This document shows, piece by piece, positions 24,025-37,201 of a DNA stretch of 64,000 bases. The stretch's first letter is position 1. The number at the start of each line of letters is the position of its first letter. A program made the position numbers and the translations under genes. The stretch covers positions 1,426,001-1,490,000 of the forward strand of contig JAQJZZ010000010.1 in assembly GCA_030077755.1 (NCBI GenBank). Direction: 5' to 3'. A model generated the notes under the pieces. It saw only the letters and a list, made by a program, of their open reading frames with translations. It searched no databases and had not been told where the DNA came from. The DNA comes from Filosporella fistucella (lineage: Eukaryota; Ascomycota; Leotiomycetes; Helotiales).

Positions 24025-24183
24025 TTACTCGTTCTTGCTGGTTGTGGCTTTCTCAGCCCTGCCAGATCGTGATTGGGATTGTCCTTTCCCTTTGCTCTTC
24101 AAGTCGGCCCAGTCGTAACCTTCTTCATCTCCCTCCGAGTCGGTACTAAGTCTTCTCAGCTTCTTGCTTGGCCGTCCGGACAT
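24025..24183 (-). CDS. Small basic ORF, 52 aa, possibly exon 1 of a slightly larger gene
   Basis: ATG at 24183 with an A at -3 opens MSGRPSKKLRRLSTDSEG, followed by DEEGYDWADLKSKGKGQ, ending at TAA 24025. It has a basic start, an acidic middle and a Lys/Ser-rich tail, which looks like a nuclear or nucleolar disordered protein. The last codons read GA|GTAAGT at 24028, a consensus 5' splice site, so the TAA may be inside an intron. A CCCTAG 3' site about 45-50 nt downstream would add roughly 19 codons before another stop. I do not recognise the family. The gene would be divergent from PEX14, sharing about 430 nt. Confidence 0.4.
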   Translation of the reverse strand: MSGRPSKKLRRLSTDSEGDEEGYDWADLKSKGKGQSQSRSGRAEKATTSKNE

Positions 24184-24610
24184 ATTTAGGCTAGGTGGCT
24201 GATGATTGATGTTGGCCGCGTCGATGTTGGAATGAATATCTTTGTCCGCTTATTCTCACTCTGAACGTGATGAGCTCTCAGTAATTTTATATGGCCGATC
24301 GTTGATCAGAAAGTGTGATACAAGAGGCAGTAAGTGACGGGTGAAGTATATCAGCTCATGAGAAGGGATAGAGAAGAAGTATTGGGTCGGAGGTGTGCAA
24401 CAAGGTTGAATTTATGAATTTCATAAGACTTTGAGGAATCCAGACCTGGACTTTCAAACGTCGGTCAGCGGAGCTTCAGAATGCCGTTCTGATTGGTCGG
24501 TACTAAGTTACATAATCAGAATCCGAGGCCGAGGCTGTGATCCCGACATGGGACATCAAAATACCCTCGATTGCGCAGAATCGCCATCTTCAACAGCAAC
24601 AGGGTGCAGG
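24184..24610. other. Divergent promoter region of the small ORF and PEX14
   Basis: 427 nt between the two start codons. The PEX14 frame stays open upstream of 24611 with other ATGs, but those extra residues look non-coding. No clear regulatory motif is seen. Confidence 0.4.
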
Positions 24611-25766
24611 ATGAGCGACTCGGATTCAAACAAGAAAACTCTTGGTGTGCCTTCATGGCAATTGAAGGCAAAGGAGCAACTCCCTCAGAAGGGCGAAGAT
24701 CAACTGTCCGAAACTCCCAATCGCACGTCGGTCGTCGAACAGGCGAAGAGGTTCCTGGAGGAAGATGAGGTTCGAGATGCCTCGACAGACAAAAAGATAG
24801 CATTTCTAGAGACTAAGGGATTACGGAGCAATGAGATAGAGGAACTACTCGGCGTCACAAGAAATCCAGAAGCAAGCTCGCCGTCTGAAGTAGATCTCCC
24901 CTTCAACATCAACTTTCAATGTACTAATAGGTATCGCACAGTCCCCAGAACCTACCCAGCTTTCACAGTCTCAACCAGCGCAAGAACAACCATCCTCAAC
25001 TCAACTGTCACAACCGTCACCCCCTCCTCCACAAGCCCAAAGAACCTACGACTCACCTCCTATAATAACTTACCCAGAGTTCCTCACAACCCCACAGTCC
25101 CCCTCTCCACTCATAACCAAGACCCGCCTCCTCACAGCCCTATATCTGTTCGGCGGCCTCTCCGCCCTTCTCTATGGCACAAACACCTACCTCGTAACAC
25201 CTATGCTAGCCTCTCTGACCGACTCCCGTCTCTCCCTCGCTGCAACATCCAAGACAAATCTCGAGAAACTGATTACAAAATTAGAGGGTATGGTTTCTGA
25301 GATCCCGGCAGAGCAGCATAAGCATTTACATGCTGTTGATGAGGATACGGAGAGTGATGAAGACCCGAGCGAGATGTTTCATAGAGATGTGGGTGTGCAG
25401 ACTTCGCTCCCCGAATCAAGAGCTTCGTCTCCGACGCCTGACTCTACAGAAACAGTAGTGGGCGATCAGGAAAAGAGACTTAAGGCCCTAAAAGAAAAGC
25501 TAGCTGGTCTGATAGAGGACAGCTCCTCGGAAGGACATGATGTTGCAGAATTAGAGGGGACGATGGGAGTTTTGAGGGAGTATCTGGATGGCTTAGCGTA
25601 TGTGGTGCCGACGTATGGATATGGTGGCTACGGAGGGAATCAGGGCTATGGGGCGAAGGAGCAAGATGATGAGATTGCGAAGGTCAAGGCAGGAATTAGA
25701 GGTGTAAAAGGCGTGTTGCTCAGTGCAAGGAGTTTTCCTGGGGCTGTGAGGGTTGGCGGGACATAA
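24611..25766 (+). CDS. pex14: Peroxisomal membrane docking protein Pex14, 367 aa
   Basis: Docks cargo-loaded Pex5 at the peroxisome membrane. ATG at 24611 (MSDSDSNKKTLG); exon 24611..24889, intron 24890..24941 (GTAGAT..CGCACAG, phase 0), exon 24942..25766. The conserved Pex14 N-domain is at residues 40-81 (SVVEQAKRFLEEDEV and KKIAFLETKGL), the Pex5/Pex19-binding three-helix bundle. A Pro/Gln-rich linker follows, then one hydrophobic segment at about 156-178 (LLTALYLFGGLSALLYG), a charged region with coiled-coil character and a Gly/Tyr-rich patch. Fungi also have a Pex14/17-like protein (Pex33) with a similar N-domain; length and layout favour Pex14, but I cannot exclude the paralogue. Convergent with KatG. 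Confidence 0.82.
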
Positions 25767-26138
25767 GTAAAGATATGGTAATAATGAATAGAACGATGTA
25801 TGATATATTTTGTTGCCATTTCTTGCCGGGTTTCAAAAAGCTATTTCTCCTGCAAGTGGAGTCGAAATCTTATTCCTAGCAGGAGAAACGCAGCATGGAG
25901 ATATCTCCAGTCACACCCACGTCGTTTCCTCCTCACTCTCTCCGTCTTCATACGGGAAATACTAACACTAGTTGACAGGCAGAATTCATTTAAACTCACT
26001 GTTTGATAATCCCAACTAAATTAAGATATGTTCTCACAATCTTTCACGCGTTCATACAAGTAATCAACGATTCTTCATTGGTGACTATCAATCTAAATAG
26101 AAGAGAGGGATTTTGAAATCATAAACCAGCTAAGACGC
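25767..26138. other. Convergent 3' intergenic region, nothing recognised
   Basis: 372 nt between the stops of PEX14 and KatG; AT-rich 3' flanks only. Confidence 0.5.
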
Positions 26139-28457
<2,319 letters not shown>

Positions 28458-28613
28458 CTACTTGAGCGAGAAGATGAAGGCAGGAATACAAGAACCAGCC
28501 TGTGTTAACTTTCAAGAATGGGTGTGAGGTGATGTGGTGAATGGAAAGGAAAGGTGGGAGGGAGGAAAAGGGTCAAGTGTGAAATGCAAGAGCAAGAGCC
28601 GGTCAGACCAGTA

Positions 28614-28626
28614 TCTATATAAATAC
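28614..28626 (-). promoter_or_regulatory. Probable TATA element of katG
   Basis: On the minus strand this reads TATTTATATAG, about 217 nt upstream of the katG ATG. It is the only TATA-like sequence in this otherwise GC-balanced upstream region. Confidence 0.4.
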
Positions 28627-28814
28627 CCCGCACTTTCCTCTTTTAAACCTCTCTCAAACACCAGCAGCAACAGCAACAGCAGCCCCACATTAATCCAGCG
28701 TCTAGGCGTCTAGGAATTGTCAGCGTCAGGGCCGAGTGAATGGCCTTGAGTGCCTTCAGTGCGTCGAGCGCCTTCCATGTACGAAGTATGGGCTTGCCTT
28801 TGGTAATCGACCGG

Positions 28815-28846
28815 GGTAAGGTGGTAAGGTGGTAAGGTGGTAAGGG
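28815..28846. repeat. Tandem octamer repeat, GGTAAGGT x4
   Basis: Four head-to-tail copies of GGTAAGGT, the last with a T-to-G change, followed by G-rich sequence containing one GGGTTAGGG-like telomere-type unit at 28849-28857. It lies upstream of katG. Confidence 0.6.
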
Positions 28847-29283
28847 TGGGGTTAGGGTGAAGGTGGTGAAAGTACTTTCGTACAGTCAGTACATGCCGTT
28901 GTACTCCGGCAAGAGTCCCTCACTCAATCATCCGGTCAGGTCAGTCGAGAGTCAGTCAAAAAGTCCTCTTGCCCCTCACCTCAGAGCTCTCTTGTGGGTG
29001 GGGTGGCACCCGCGGTGCATCTGGCGCATCCAATCTCGATGCATCAGCCCCTCCACCAAAGCAAGCAAGAACCACCCAGTCAACCCCACTCCTCCCGATT
29101 GGGTAAGTGACAGAAACGGCAACGAATCGCGGAGACTTCATAGGCTGATGTCGTTGCAAAGAGAGGATCTGACGCGATTGTAGCATTTATTTGCCTTTTG
29201 CAGTTGCATTTTGCATTATGACGAGAGTATCCGAGCTTCGTCCGTGAGGGGAAAACAACAGTTCACTCTACACCGTACCTCTT

Positions 29284-29304
29284 GTACTACGTACTCTGTA
29301 GTAC
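29284..29304. repeat. 7-bp inverted repeat GTACTAC/GTAGTAC
   Basis: GTACTAC at 29284-29290 and GTAGTAC at 29298-29304 are perfect complements around a 7-nt loop. It could be a dimeric regulator site or chance. Confidence 0.35.
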
Positions 29305-30237
29305 TATTCTCACTTGACTTTCCCGGATTATCACGGACTATTAGCATGAAGATGTTGCAGTACTTGGTACTGTACAAGCAAGGAGCTACATTGTCTAGAT
29401 AGTCCGCACTCCACCTTTGGACCGACCCTATTTGAAATACAGTAATGTTCCATACCTAGGACAAATCATTCTGGTGCTTACTGGCCTCGCTGGGTCACTT
29501 ACTCACCTGGTACTTTGTCAACCTACCTATCTTTGGTAATTTCTTCTAGAAGTAGATACCGTATCGTATGTACAGCTACATGCACAATACCTTGATGGTG
29601 ACAAGCGATTATCGGAGCTTCTTCCAATCTTATCTTAGCATTATAGAACTATGACGGCGACATCCAGAGCATCGCTCCAAAATGTGGGCTCTCTCCCATC
29701 AATAATCGACTATCCCAGGCTACGAGTACGTAGTAGTCTGGCAGTGAGGCCGTTCCGGTCTTGGGTGAGAAGATAAATAAGTTTCTGGATCTTTCTCCTC
29801 TCTGTGCTCTGCCACCACTCAACAACTCACACTCCTGCACATGGAGGGGTGATGGAAAGAGGGGCAGAAGCAGAATGGTCCCCTGCTAGCACTTACTCTG
29901 TACTCCGGATGGTACGCCCAATGTCCGGTTATCGTACTACGTAGAATCCCGACCCGGACCGGAAGGTGACTTTGCCTGGGTACCCTCGGTACCTTAGCTC
30001 CACCACTCTTCACAGGTCTTTCTATTCATCAGCCGTCGGTGTATTTTCCTCCATCTTACAATACCCACATGACTTCGTGTCTCCTTCGCGCTCTGTATGA
30101 ATCTTTTATGTGAGTCAACGCAACGTAAGGAATCTCACAAGATGCGGGGTAAATGTAGCTTTCGTCCAGATTTTGGTGCACAGTCTCCTTCGAAACTCAA
30201 CATCGCATAGCAGTATCTTGTACTTTTCCACCCAAAA

Positions 30238-31110
30238 ATGCCTTTCTCTCACAACAACAGCTATGCTTCAACTCTCAAAAACCTTCACAAGCCGGGCGAC
30301 CCAATTGTCTTTGCCAACATCTACGACACTGAATCTGCCAGGGCGTTACTTGCTCTTAACAATAAGCATTCATCTCCCATAGTCAAAGGTGTAGCGACTG
30401 CATCATTTGCCATAGCCGCGAAACTCTCCCTTGCCGACGAGGACCTCTCTCTCGAACAGAATTTAGCTGCGGCAGCAGAGTTCTCCCCAATAGTGCGAGC
30501 GGCTGGTATACCATTATCGATAGATTTGCAAGATGGATATGGTGACAGGATTGTCGAGGCAGTGACCAAAGCTATATCAATAGGGGCAGTGGGAGCCAAT
30601 ATTGAAGATTCGTATCCCAACAAGGGCTTTGCAGATGGGATTCAATGTCTGCGATCCATAGAGGAAGCTGCGGACAGGATACGCCTTGCTCTTAAAACCG
30701 CAGAAGACTTGGGTGTCCCTGATTTCGTAGTGAATGCCAGAACCGATGTACTCCGGTTGACTCCAGCTCCAAGTGGGTGGACGAGAGAAACACTATTAGA
30801 AGAGGCTTTCCGGAGGGGCAAGGCATATCTAGACGCTGGTGCCACCTGCATATTTATTTGGGGTGGAGCCGCTGGTCCCATCACCACTCAAGAAGTCCAG
30901 CAACTTGTCTCTCACTTTCAAGGAAGATTAGCCGTGAAGCTTGGGGCTGGTAAGGATAGTTTGTCTGTACGAGAACTTACGAAGATTGGTGTTTGCCGAA
31001 CCAGCGTCGGTCCAAGTTTGATGCCCAAGGATGGTGATATGGAGGTTTTACAGAAGAATGCTGAGAGAATATTGCTTGGTGGTCAACTGTGGGATGCGAC
31101 TGGCCTATGA
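30238..31110 (+). CDS. PEP mutase / isocitrate lyase superfamily enzyme, 290 aa, intronless
   Basis: Single frame from ATG 30238 (MPFSHNNSYA). The fold is a TIM barrel of the PEP phosphonomutase/2-methylisocitrate lyase superfamily. FANIYDTESAR near residues 25-35 is the substrate-binding strand-1 loop. LSIDLQDGYGD at 93-103 supplies metal ligands (Asp96 and neighbours). GANIEDS at 119-125 and VVNARTD at 164-170 are the usual third and fourth signatures. The KKCGH lyase loop of isocitrate lyases is absent, so isocitrate lyase itself is unlikely. Possible reactions are C-C lyase on a 2-hydroxy dicarboxylate (oxaloacetate or methylisocitrate type) or C-P chemistry; sequence alone does not choose. 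No biosynthetic partner for phosphonates (PEP decarboxylase) is nearby. Confidence 0.85.
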   Translation: MPFSHNNSYASTLKNLHKPGDPIVFANIYDTESARALLALNNKHSSPIVKGVATASFAIAAKLSLADEDLSLEQNLAAAAEFSPIVRAAGIPLSIDLQDGYGDRIVEAVTKAISIGAVGANIEDSYPNKGFADGIQCLRSIEEAADRIRLALKTAEDLGVPDFVVNARTDVLRLTPAPSGWTRETLLEEAFRRGKAYLDAGATCIFIWGGAAGPITTQEVQQLVSHFQGRLAVKLGAGKDSLSVRELTKIGVCRTSVGPSLMPKDGDMEVLQKNAERILLGGQLWDATGL

Positions 31111-31471
31111 CTTATTCTGGAATTTGTAGTATTGAAGATTTAATACACGGAAACATAGTTGTCGTCCAAAAATTGTGTTAGATTTTGGTTTTATTTCATT
31201 TGACTTTGATCTGCCGTTGTCTACTTTTTTCAGTAAATGTTGACACCTCGGATTTCAGTGGCCAAATAAAGGAAGACCAAATCTCACCCACACGGAAAAT
31301 CAATGTTGTTCATGGCCTATTGCTATTTACAAACAATTTTTACTCCGTCCGCGAGGAGGGTAATAAGTTCATGAAGCAGTGCCACAGATAGCATGTCAAG
31401 CGGCAGGACACAACAGCTTCTTATTATATGTTAAAGCATTCAGATCAGTTTTCCTTCAGAAATGGCCGCCA
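31111..31471. other. Short convergent spacer, nothing recognised
   Basis: 361 nt between the PEP-mutase-like gene and the 3' end of the JmjC-like locus; AT-rich, no gene seen. Confidence 0.45.
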
Positions 31472-33091
31472 CTAAATCCTCCTGCATTTCAACCTCTTTG
31501 ATGATCTCACTGCCATCTTTGACATACTATCTAAGTCTTCCAACTTTCTCTTCTTCCCGGCCGGTTCAGGCAACCCGGCCACTCCCTCTTCCCTCTTGAG
31601 TTTGCCTGTTTTCTTGATCTGTCTAGACATCTGTGTCGTCGACCAAATATGACTCCTCCGAAAGTGTTCGGCAAATTGCTTTTCGTGATAAGTAATCTCC
31701 AGCTCACCACAAGGGCACCGGATGTCTCCTGACTTCCTCGAGCTCGACAACCAACGCTCCCATAATTTCAAGGCATCATTCTTCCACTTTTTGTTCGTAT
31801 TGCTGTACTTTCGGATATGGTCTGAAATTTTGATCCAAGCTGACAATACCATTGATTCTTCATTGTTTTTCAACCCAGCCTCCGCAGCTACCAAGAAGTA
31901 GGAGAACACTTAATCCTGGAAACAGGAATGGGCTCCCTCGTCCAGACCGCTGGAAATGATGGCAGCGCTTGCTTTCGCGGACAAGTGTGTCGTGAAGTCA
32001 ATAGTTATCAGGTAACCTCCTTCTGTGGTGAAGACAGCGTGCAGTGTTCCAACGGGAAGATAAAAGGCGTGCTCGGAAGTAGTTACTAACATAATTCCTC
32101 CTTCGAGCATTCCACCGATCCTTTGAAGCTTGGCCCCGAAGCATTCGTTTTCCTTCAACAATTTTAGATTGTGCTCTGTTGGTGGGAACATCAACCATAT
32201 CTTTGAGCAGTTGCCCACGGGGGATGAGATTCCATCAGATGTATCTGCAAGCTGTTAGCCACTCCTAATCGAATATTGTACAAGACACAACCAACCTATA
32301 TGGAGGTCAGATGTGTTGAATTTTGGCGCCAAGATGAAATGCTCGTTCGTCACTTCGAAATAAACGACCGCTTCCTTCAATTCTTCTGCTGGCATGAACG
32401 ACTTTTCTGAGATTGATGATAGTCTGAGCCCGAAGAGAGCTACTCGATCCGCTGGCCCCTTCTCGCACAGTTGTACAATTGCCATGCGTGGGTTCGTGTG
32501 CTCATTCCTCTCACCAGCTCGATACACGACCACCTCCTGTCCATCTTTCCTCTTTGATTTCTGGATGAAATCTAGAGTCTCCAGAATCAGTTGGCTGCTG
32601 CTTGGAGTTTTAACTCTCCAGAATTCATCAGCATCGAGTATTCTTGGGACTGTCGTGGTAGATTCATTCCACAGAGCTCTGATCTTGGGTGTGATATTCT
32701 GTTCGGTACAAAGGCTCAGAGAGGATACCAACTTGATCGTCTTGTTTTTGAAGCCAGCCCTAAAAGTTATCAGACCATATCATACGTCTTATTAAACTGA
32801 TGGACTTACAGAGTCGTCGCCCCAAGCTCCGCCAAATTGCTAACAGACTTCCTTTGCATATCAGCTGTACTCACAAGTGTTCTGAGACGATGGCCGAATA
32901 TGTCGACTGGGATGGTGATATGGAAGTGGAAGCTTTAATATAGGCATCTGGACCATGATATTTCGGAATTGAAGAGAGGAAAGTACTTGAAAGACAGAGA
33001 AGATCCTTTGGGAAAGACAATGATTTGTCTAAAAAGCAGCCATCACGAGTCCACTATCGAATCTTCTGGGCTTTTGAAGTACGCTGAGTCT
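31472..33091 (-). pseudogene. Broken JmjC-like (cupin-fold) gene with in-frame stops
   Basis: Clear coding segments: one through 32810 (PVDIFGHRLRTL, then MQRKSVSNLAELGATT), then 32759..32296, then 32244 onward, with introns 32809..32760 (GTAAGT..TTTTAG) and 32295..32245 (GTTGGT..TTGCAG). The third segment reads SPVGNCSKIWLMFPPTEHN and later YLPVGTLHAVFTTEGGYL. The splice creates LHID, the H-x-D iron motif, and GTLHAVF supplies the distal His, so this is a JmjC-type cupin of a fungal lineage-specific family. Two interruptions are seen. TAA at 31912..31910 separates SCFQD from a 145-codon open continuation in the same frame (FSYFLVAAEAGLK). TGA at 33045..33043 lies between SIVDS and WLLFRQ, although an intron 33082..33029 could remove it. 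No usable intron removes the TAA. It may be a pseudogene or encode a truncated but core-complete protein. Confidence 0.55.
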
Positions 33092-33260
33092 GGATGTGCA
33101 TTAGGAAAAGATGAGTTTCATTGATCTCTAGGTATTTGAAAAACTTGAAGCTAATTTGATCCCTGATGTGTCATACGTCTCATTCTTTCCGGATCTTTAG
33201 CGAAGCGAGAAATATAGGGGAGCACAGTCAGGGGTAGAATGACATACAAATGACTACACT

Positions 33261-33610
33261 TATCCCTCTGAATTTTTCCTGATTCAGTATCAAGGTTGAT
33301 ATTGAAGCGCGAGTGCCGCCATTCGTCTTGACTCCAAAGTCAAAATTTGTAAAGGCAAAATAAATGTTGTAAGTTCCTGGAATGCAAGGTTCACAAGATA
33401 CTATGCGTACATACCTAGATATACTGAAACTCTCTTTTCCAGGTAATTGTAAGACAAAAATACAGATACATTTCCTGTCACAGGAAGATCAAGCTTAATG
33501 CTTAGATTGATTGGGGTGGGATGCCCGCCATTTCGATAGCAGATGAACTCGGCCAAATGAGAAGCTGATGATATGCTGCCAAGCTGATGACAGGGCTCAT
33601 TTTCTTCCAT
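33261..33610 (-). CDS. Probable 5' exons linked to the JmjC-like locus, unrecognised
   Basis: ATG 33610 opens MEENEPCHQLGSIS, with FICYRNGGHPTPINLS and LPVTGNVSVFLSYN, up to G|GTATGT at 33414. A 38-nt intron ending CATTCCAG would join it to an exon from 33376 reading TYNIYFAFTNFDFGVKTNGG, continuing to about 33261. The two parts fit in frame and look like a beta-rich domain. It lies immediately upstream of, and on the same strand as, the JmjC-like remnant and may be its N-terminus, but the connecting exon is unclear. The 38-nt intron is shorter than others here. Confidence 0.35.
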
Positions 33611-34144
33611 CAAGGCGGATATTGTGACTCTCCATCAAGCACAGAATCCTTTTATCCTTTGAGATTTCATTGTTCGACATAAGAGTCTCCTATTTCGAGC
33701 AAGTGCTATATCTTCGTGCATCAAAATACGATTATAGATGGAAGTGTCATTTCCTTACCACAAGACTAAATATTCATCTAGGCTTGAGGATGTCGATTAC
33801 TAGGCCACGCTAGCGATCTCGAATGGTGACCGCCCTGATCGTGAGGTTATCGCTTCTGTCAGAGGCTTTACTTCGGCATAGTCCTGAAAGATTTGTTGAC
33901 TTTCTTGAGATTGATTCTTTTTCAAAGCACTTCACTTGCAAATCATCAACACAGAGCTTTGCAATATTAAAACTGTCTTTCACTTTCCAGACCAAAACGT
34001 ACCAACTCTCCCCTGTGAGAAATCGCACGATCTGCACTCGATACACCTCTAGACACATTCTTGCGTGCGGCTCTGTGCGGCATAGCTTCCATTCACACCT
34101 CGGTCGGACACTTCGACTTGGAGATCTTTCACCACCTTTCCATC
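33611..34144. other. Divergent intergenic region
   Basis: 534 nt between the unresolved minus-strand exons and the 455-aa gene. The frame upstream of 34145 stays open from 34061 but without coding character. No motif is recognised. Confidence 0.4.
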
Positions 34145-35573
34145 ATGACTGACGACACTATGGGAGAGATTACGCAGGGTTATCCATCTCAGGGTCCCTC
34201 TTCATCTGCATCGACTTCAGAAGAAGGCTACCTTAATTCTCTCAGACGAAATGCTGGGAACCTTAGCACGGAAGAGCAAATCACAGCAGCCTTCGAATTC
34301 CATTGCAGCTTTCGCTTCATACACGCAAACAGTGATGCAAAGAAGGCTTGGAGAAAGTTCCTGACAACCGATCCAGCAACTAGTCTTGACATTGAGCAAC
34401 TTCTCCAATGGGAATTTCATTTGCTTCGTCTCTTAGGAAGAACCTCTCACTATTTTGTGGGAAAGGATACTACACTCGACTTGAAGACACTGAGAGTTTT
34501 GGTTTTTGCAGCTGAATCTTGGATGTATTTGCGAATCAAAAATACCCGGGACAATTCGAACAAACCAGTATTGTCTGCAAGCCAAGAATTCAAAGATTAC
34601 CTGGTGGAAATCAAAGGACAAGAAAAATATACCAATTGGGATACCGCATGCTTGGAAAGTATCTTCAGTGGTCTTCTTCAAGTGATCGATGCTCTAGAGG
34701 CATCGAGTTGGGTTGTTAAGAAAGCCGCATCATCTGTCGGTGAGTTGTGGTGGTGAAGTACAGATGAATTGAAGTATGTCAATGCTGACCACGATACTAG
34801 CAATGTCTGAGTACTTGCTTGGAAAACCCCATCTAAAGCCGTCGGAAGAAGTCGGTCATCCCGTCGGACAACCACGAATCCGAAGCAATTCCTCGAACTT
34901 GCAGCCTAATTCTCCGCCAAGCCCTGAACCACCCTCCGCCACCTCCTCAACAACAAACTCGAAGGACGAAACCACTAGATATCCCGATAACATGCTTGGT
35001 AGAGAGGCAACGCAGAATAATCCACCCACTATTTTAGATGACATGCCAATGCCCCGACCAAATCACATAGCTGATCCAAAGTATTTTGCAGAAGCCGACA
35101 ATGGTAAACGCCTGTTGACTGAGATGGATAGAATGACCACGTACATCGCTAGTCAAGGCTCGAGAGTTCCTCACAGTATCATCCATATGATCAATTCTTT
35201 TCGGGAGCAGCAATTACGTCAATCCAACGCCCTGAACGAAGAGATTGCAATCGCCCATGCTGCTGGTATTAAGCTAGAAAGAGCTAGGGCAGACTTCAGA
35301 CAGAAGCTCAACTACATGGAGTCTTATTGCCAACTCATAAAGGCGAACTGGGACGCCGTGTCCAACTTCAACTCAGCAAAAAACGTCCAAGAGTTGTGTC
35401 GAAACGGCCTCGAGACTAGTGAGAAGCTCTCTCAATGCCTAGCTAAGGAGGAAGCTGCCATGAAGCAGTTTAAAGATGTACGATGCGAATGGCATGGACA
35501 ACTTGACGAGAACCTTTCAGATTTGATGGATCTCTGCAACGATCATAACATTAACTTTCCTGCTCACGAATAA
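34145..35573 (+). CDS. Unrecognised protein, 455 aa, helical with coiled-coil C-terminus
   Basis: Exon 34145..34739, intron 34740..34800 (GTGAGT..ATACTAG with a GCTGACC branch), exon 34801..35573; the frame is maintained and the splice gives SSVAMSEYLL. I do not recognise the family. Residues 1-30 are disordered, 30-200 form a helical globular part (WRKFLTTDPATSLDIEQLLQ, WMYLRIKNTRD), 215-275 are Ser/Pro/Asn-rich, and 300-455 are charged and heptad-like (LNEEIAIAHAAGIKLERARADF), suggesting a coiled coil with several Cys. No signal peptide, membrane segment or catalytic motif is seen. The start at 34145 was chosen because the upstream ATG adds residues of no protein character. A cytosolic or nuclear scaffold is a guess. 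Confidence 0.7.
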
Positions 35574-37201
35574 TGCAGATTTGTGTTGCAGAAATGCAAT
35601 TGCTGACTTGCCACGTGCATCTTTGATGACGAGGATGTTTTGTGGATCATGTGCTTTATGACTGGTTGGACTGCACCATTTCATTAGGCTGCTCAAGCCA
35701 TTGGTATCTAATTTGTTTTGACATCTTTCTGCTATTGTGGGAGTTATGGAAATAATTGGATCCGTGACGAGTCTTTAGGATGGAGCGCTCTTCGACTACT
35801 GTGGGAGTTTTGGGGTTGGAGTAATCGATATCATGTAGACTTAGAAATAAAACGATAGCCAGAGTAATGGAAGAGTAATGTTAGATTATTCTTGAGGTGA
35901 ACTTGCAATTGTAGATTCAGCCTCAACTGAGCAATTTTGAAGTGTTCAAGGACGAAGAAGTTCAAAAATGTGCTTGGGCCCGCTTCGAGTTCCATGATTT
36001 TGAAGAGGTATGCAGCCATCTGTTGAAAAGAATACGCAAGGTGTGTCTCCTCTATTTCCAGATCAATATACCTATTTTCCCCATCTCCCAGCTAACCTAC
36101 TTCGCGGGTGCAAGTGGAGTCATTCTTCTTAAATATACCTGAAGCATTACGGTCGAAGGACAAAATAGGTAAATAGCAACCCCTTTCTGCTTTCTTCGGT
36201 CCTATTTGAAGACTTCTATACATCTGAGGATCTCTAGTGGTGATTTACGAATAAAGCTGGTAAATGTCTAGCTAGAAGACGACGAAAAGATGAGGAAAAT
36301 AAAGTGACTACTGACCTGTAAGTAGGAATAAATGCAGCATCGCAACAGCGACGAAAGTGTGAAAAGAAAGCTCCAATACTTACAACGTGCTGTCCTTATA
36401 TTTTGATACACAACAACGTATAGCTTTAAGCTAAATTTACTTCAATGCAAGTCCACTCTCGCTTGCGAGGCGAAGTGCAGCAAATTCGTGATGTCAACTG
36501 CTCGAAAGGGACTCCACAGAAACATGAAAAAGTGGTGTCCTCAGTCTCTTCTCGGTACCAAGTATATCCTCGATACTTGTTTAGCAAAATGAAGGATTGG
36601 TTCGCTCGTCTTGCGATGTGCAACGTACCAATGTCACAGACGGACGCCAGAGATAGGGAGGAAAAGTCGTCGTTCTAATAATTTGTTGTCAAGTATATCT
36701 TCGTATACTGTCTGGTGTGAGGCAAGATTGGCTCGCTTCAGGTACGATGTGCAACACATTGGGCGCTACAGTATAGAAGCGAGCAACAGTAGTGATGCTA
36801 AGTCTTATCTCCAAATTGTCCTCGCTACAATGTGTATATTCAATATATCCCCTTGATCTACTTGCAATATTTTAGATTATAAGATTATCTGGACTATTAG
36901 AACCACATTCAGCGTAGCTTCATCGTTCCAGTTCTGTTATAGGTAGTACTTGATAGACTCATGGAGTCAAATAATATATATAGCATCTCCACCGGTCTCT
37001 ACGGTCACATGACAGAGAGATTACTTGATTTATCAGCACTCAGCACAATGCCAGCACCATGTATTAGCCTGTCATTCATGGCTTATTCTCGATTAGTGAA
37101 CACCCGGTCCTATGTTATATTCCCTCGTTATCCTGAGTGTGTTTGTACTAGCAGAATATCTTCCGAGCTGGCTCGTAAACCAAATACGAAAGAACTATAC
37201 G
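35574..37201. other. AT-rich intergenic region with a diverged direct repeat
   Basis: About 1.6 kb without a credible gene. It holds two diverged copies of a segment of about 66 nt (36559-36624 and 36690-36755). The rest is AT-rich with short frames only; it could be the trace of a decayed element. Confidence 0.45.
36559..36755. repeat. Diverged direct duplication, two copies 131 nt apart
   Basis: Copy 1 (36559-36624) and copy 2 (36690-36755) share, in order, CAAGTATATC, TCG, ATAC or similar, GATTGG, TCGCT and CGATGTGCAAC, with substitutions and small gaps between. Both copies have the same strand and order. It is outside any gene. Confidence 0.5.

Larger units (their letters stand above)
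28627..30237. other. Intergenic between katG and the PEP-mutase-family gene
   Basis: About 1.6 kb, divergent promoters. It contains a GGTAAGGT octamer repeat (28815-28846), an inverted repeat at 29284-29304 and several GGTACC motifs near 29977-29998. No gene is recognised. Confidence 0.45.
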
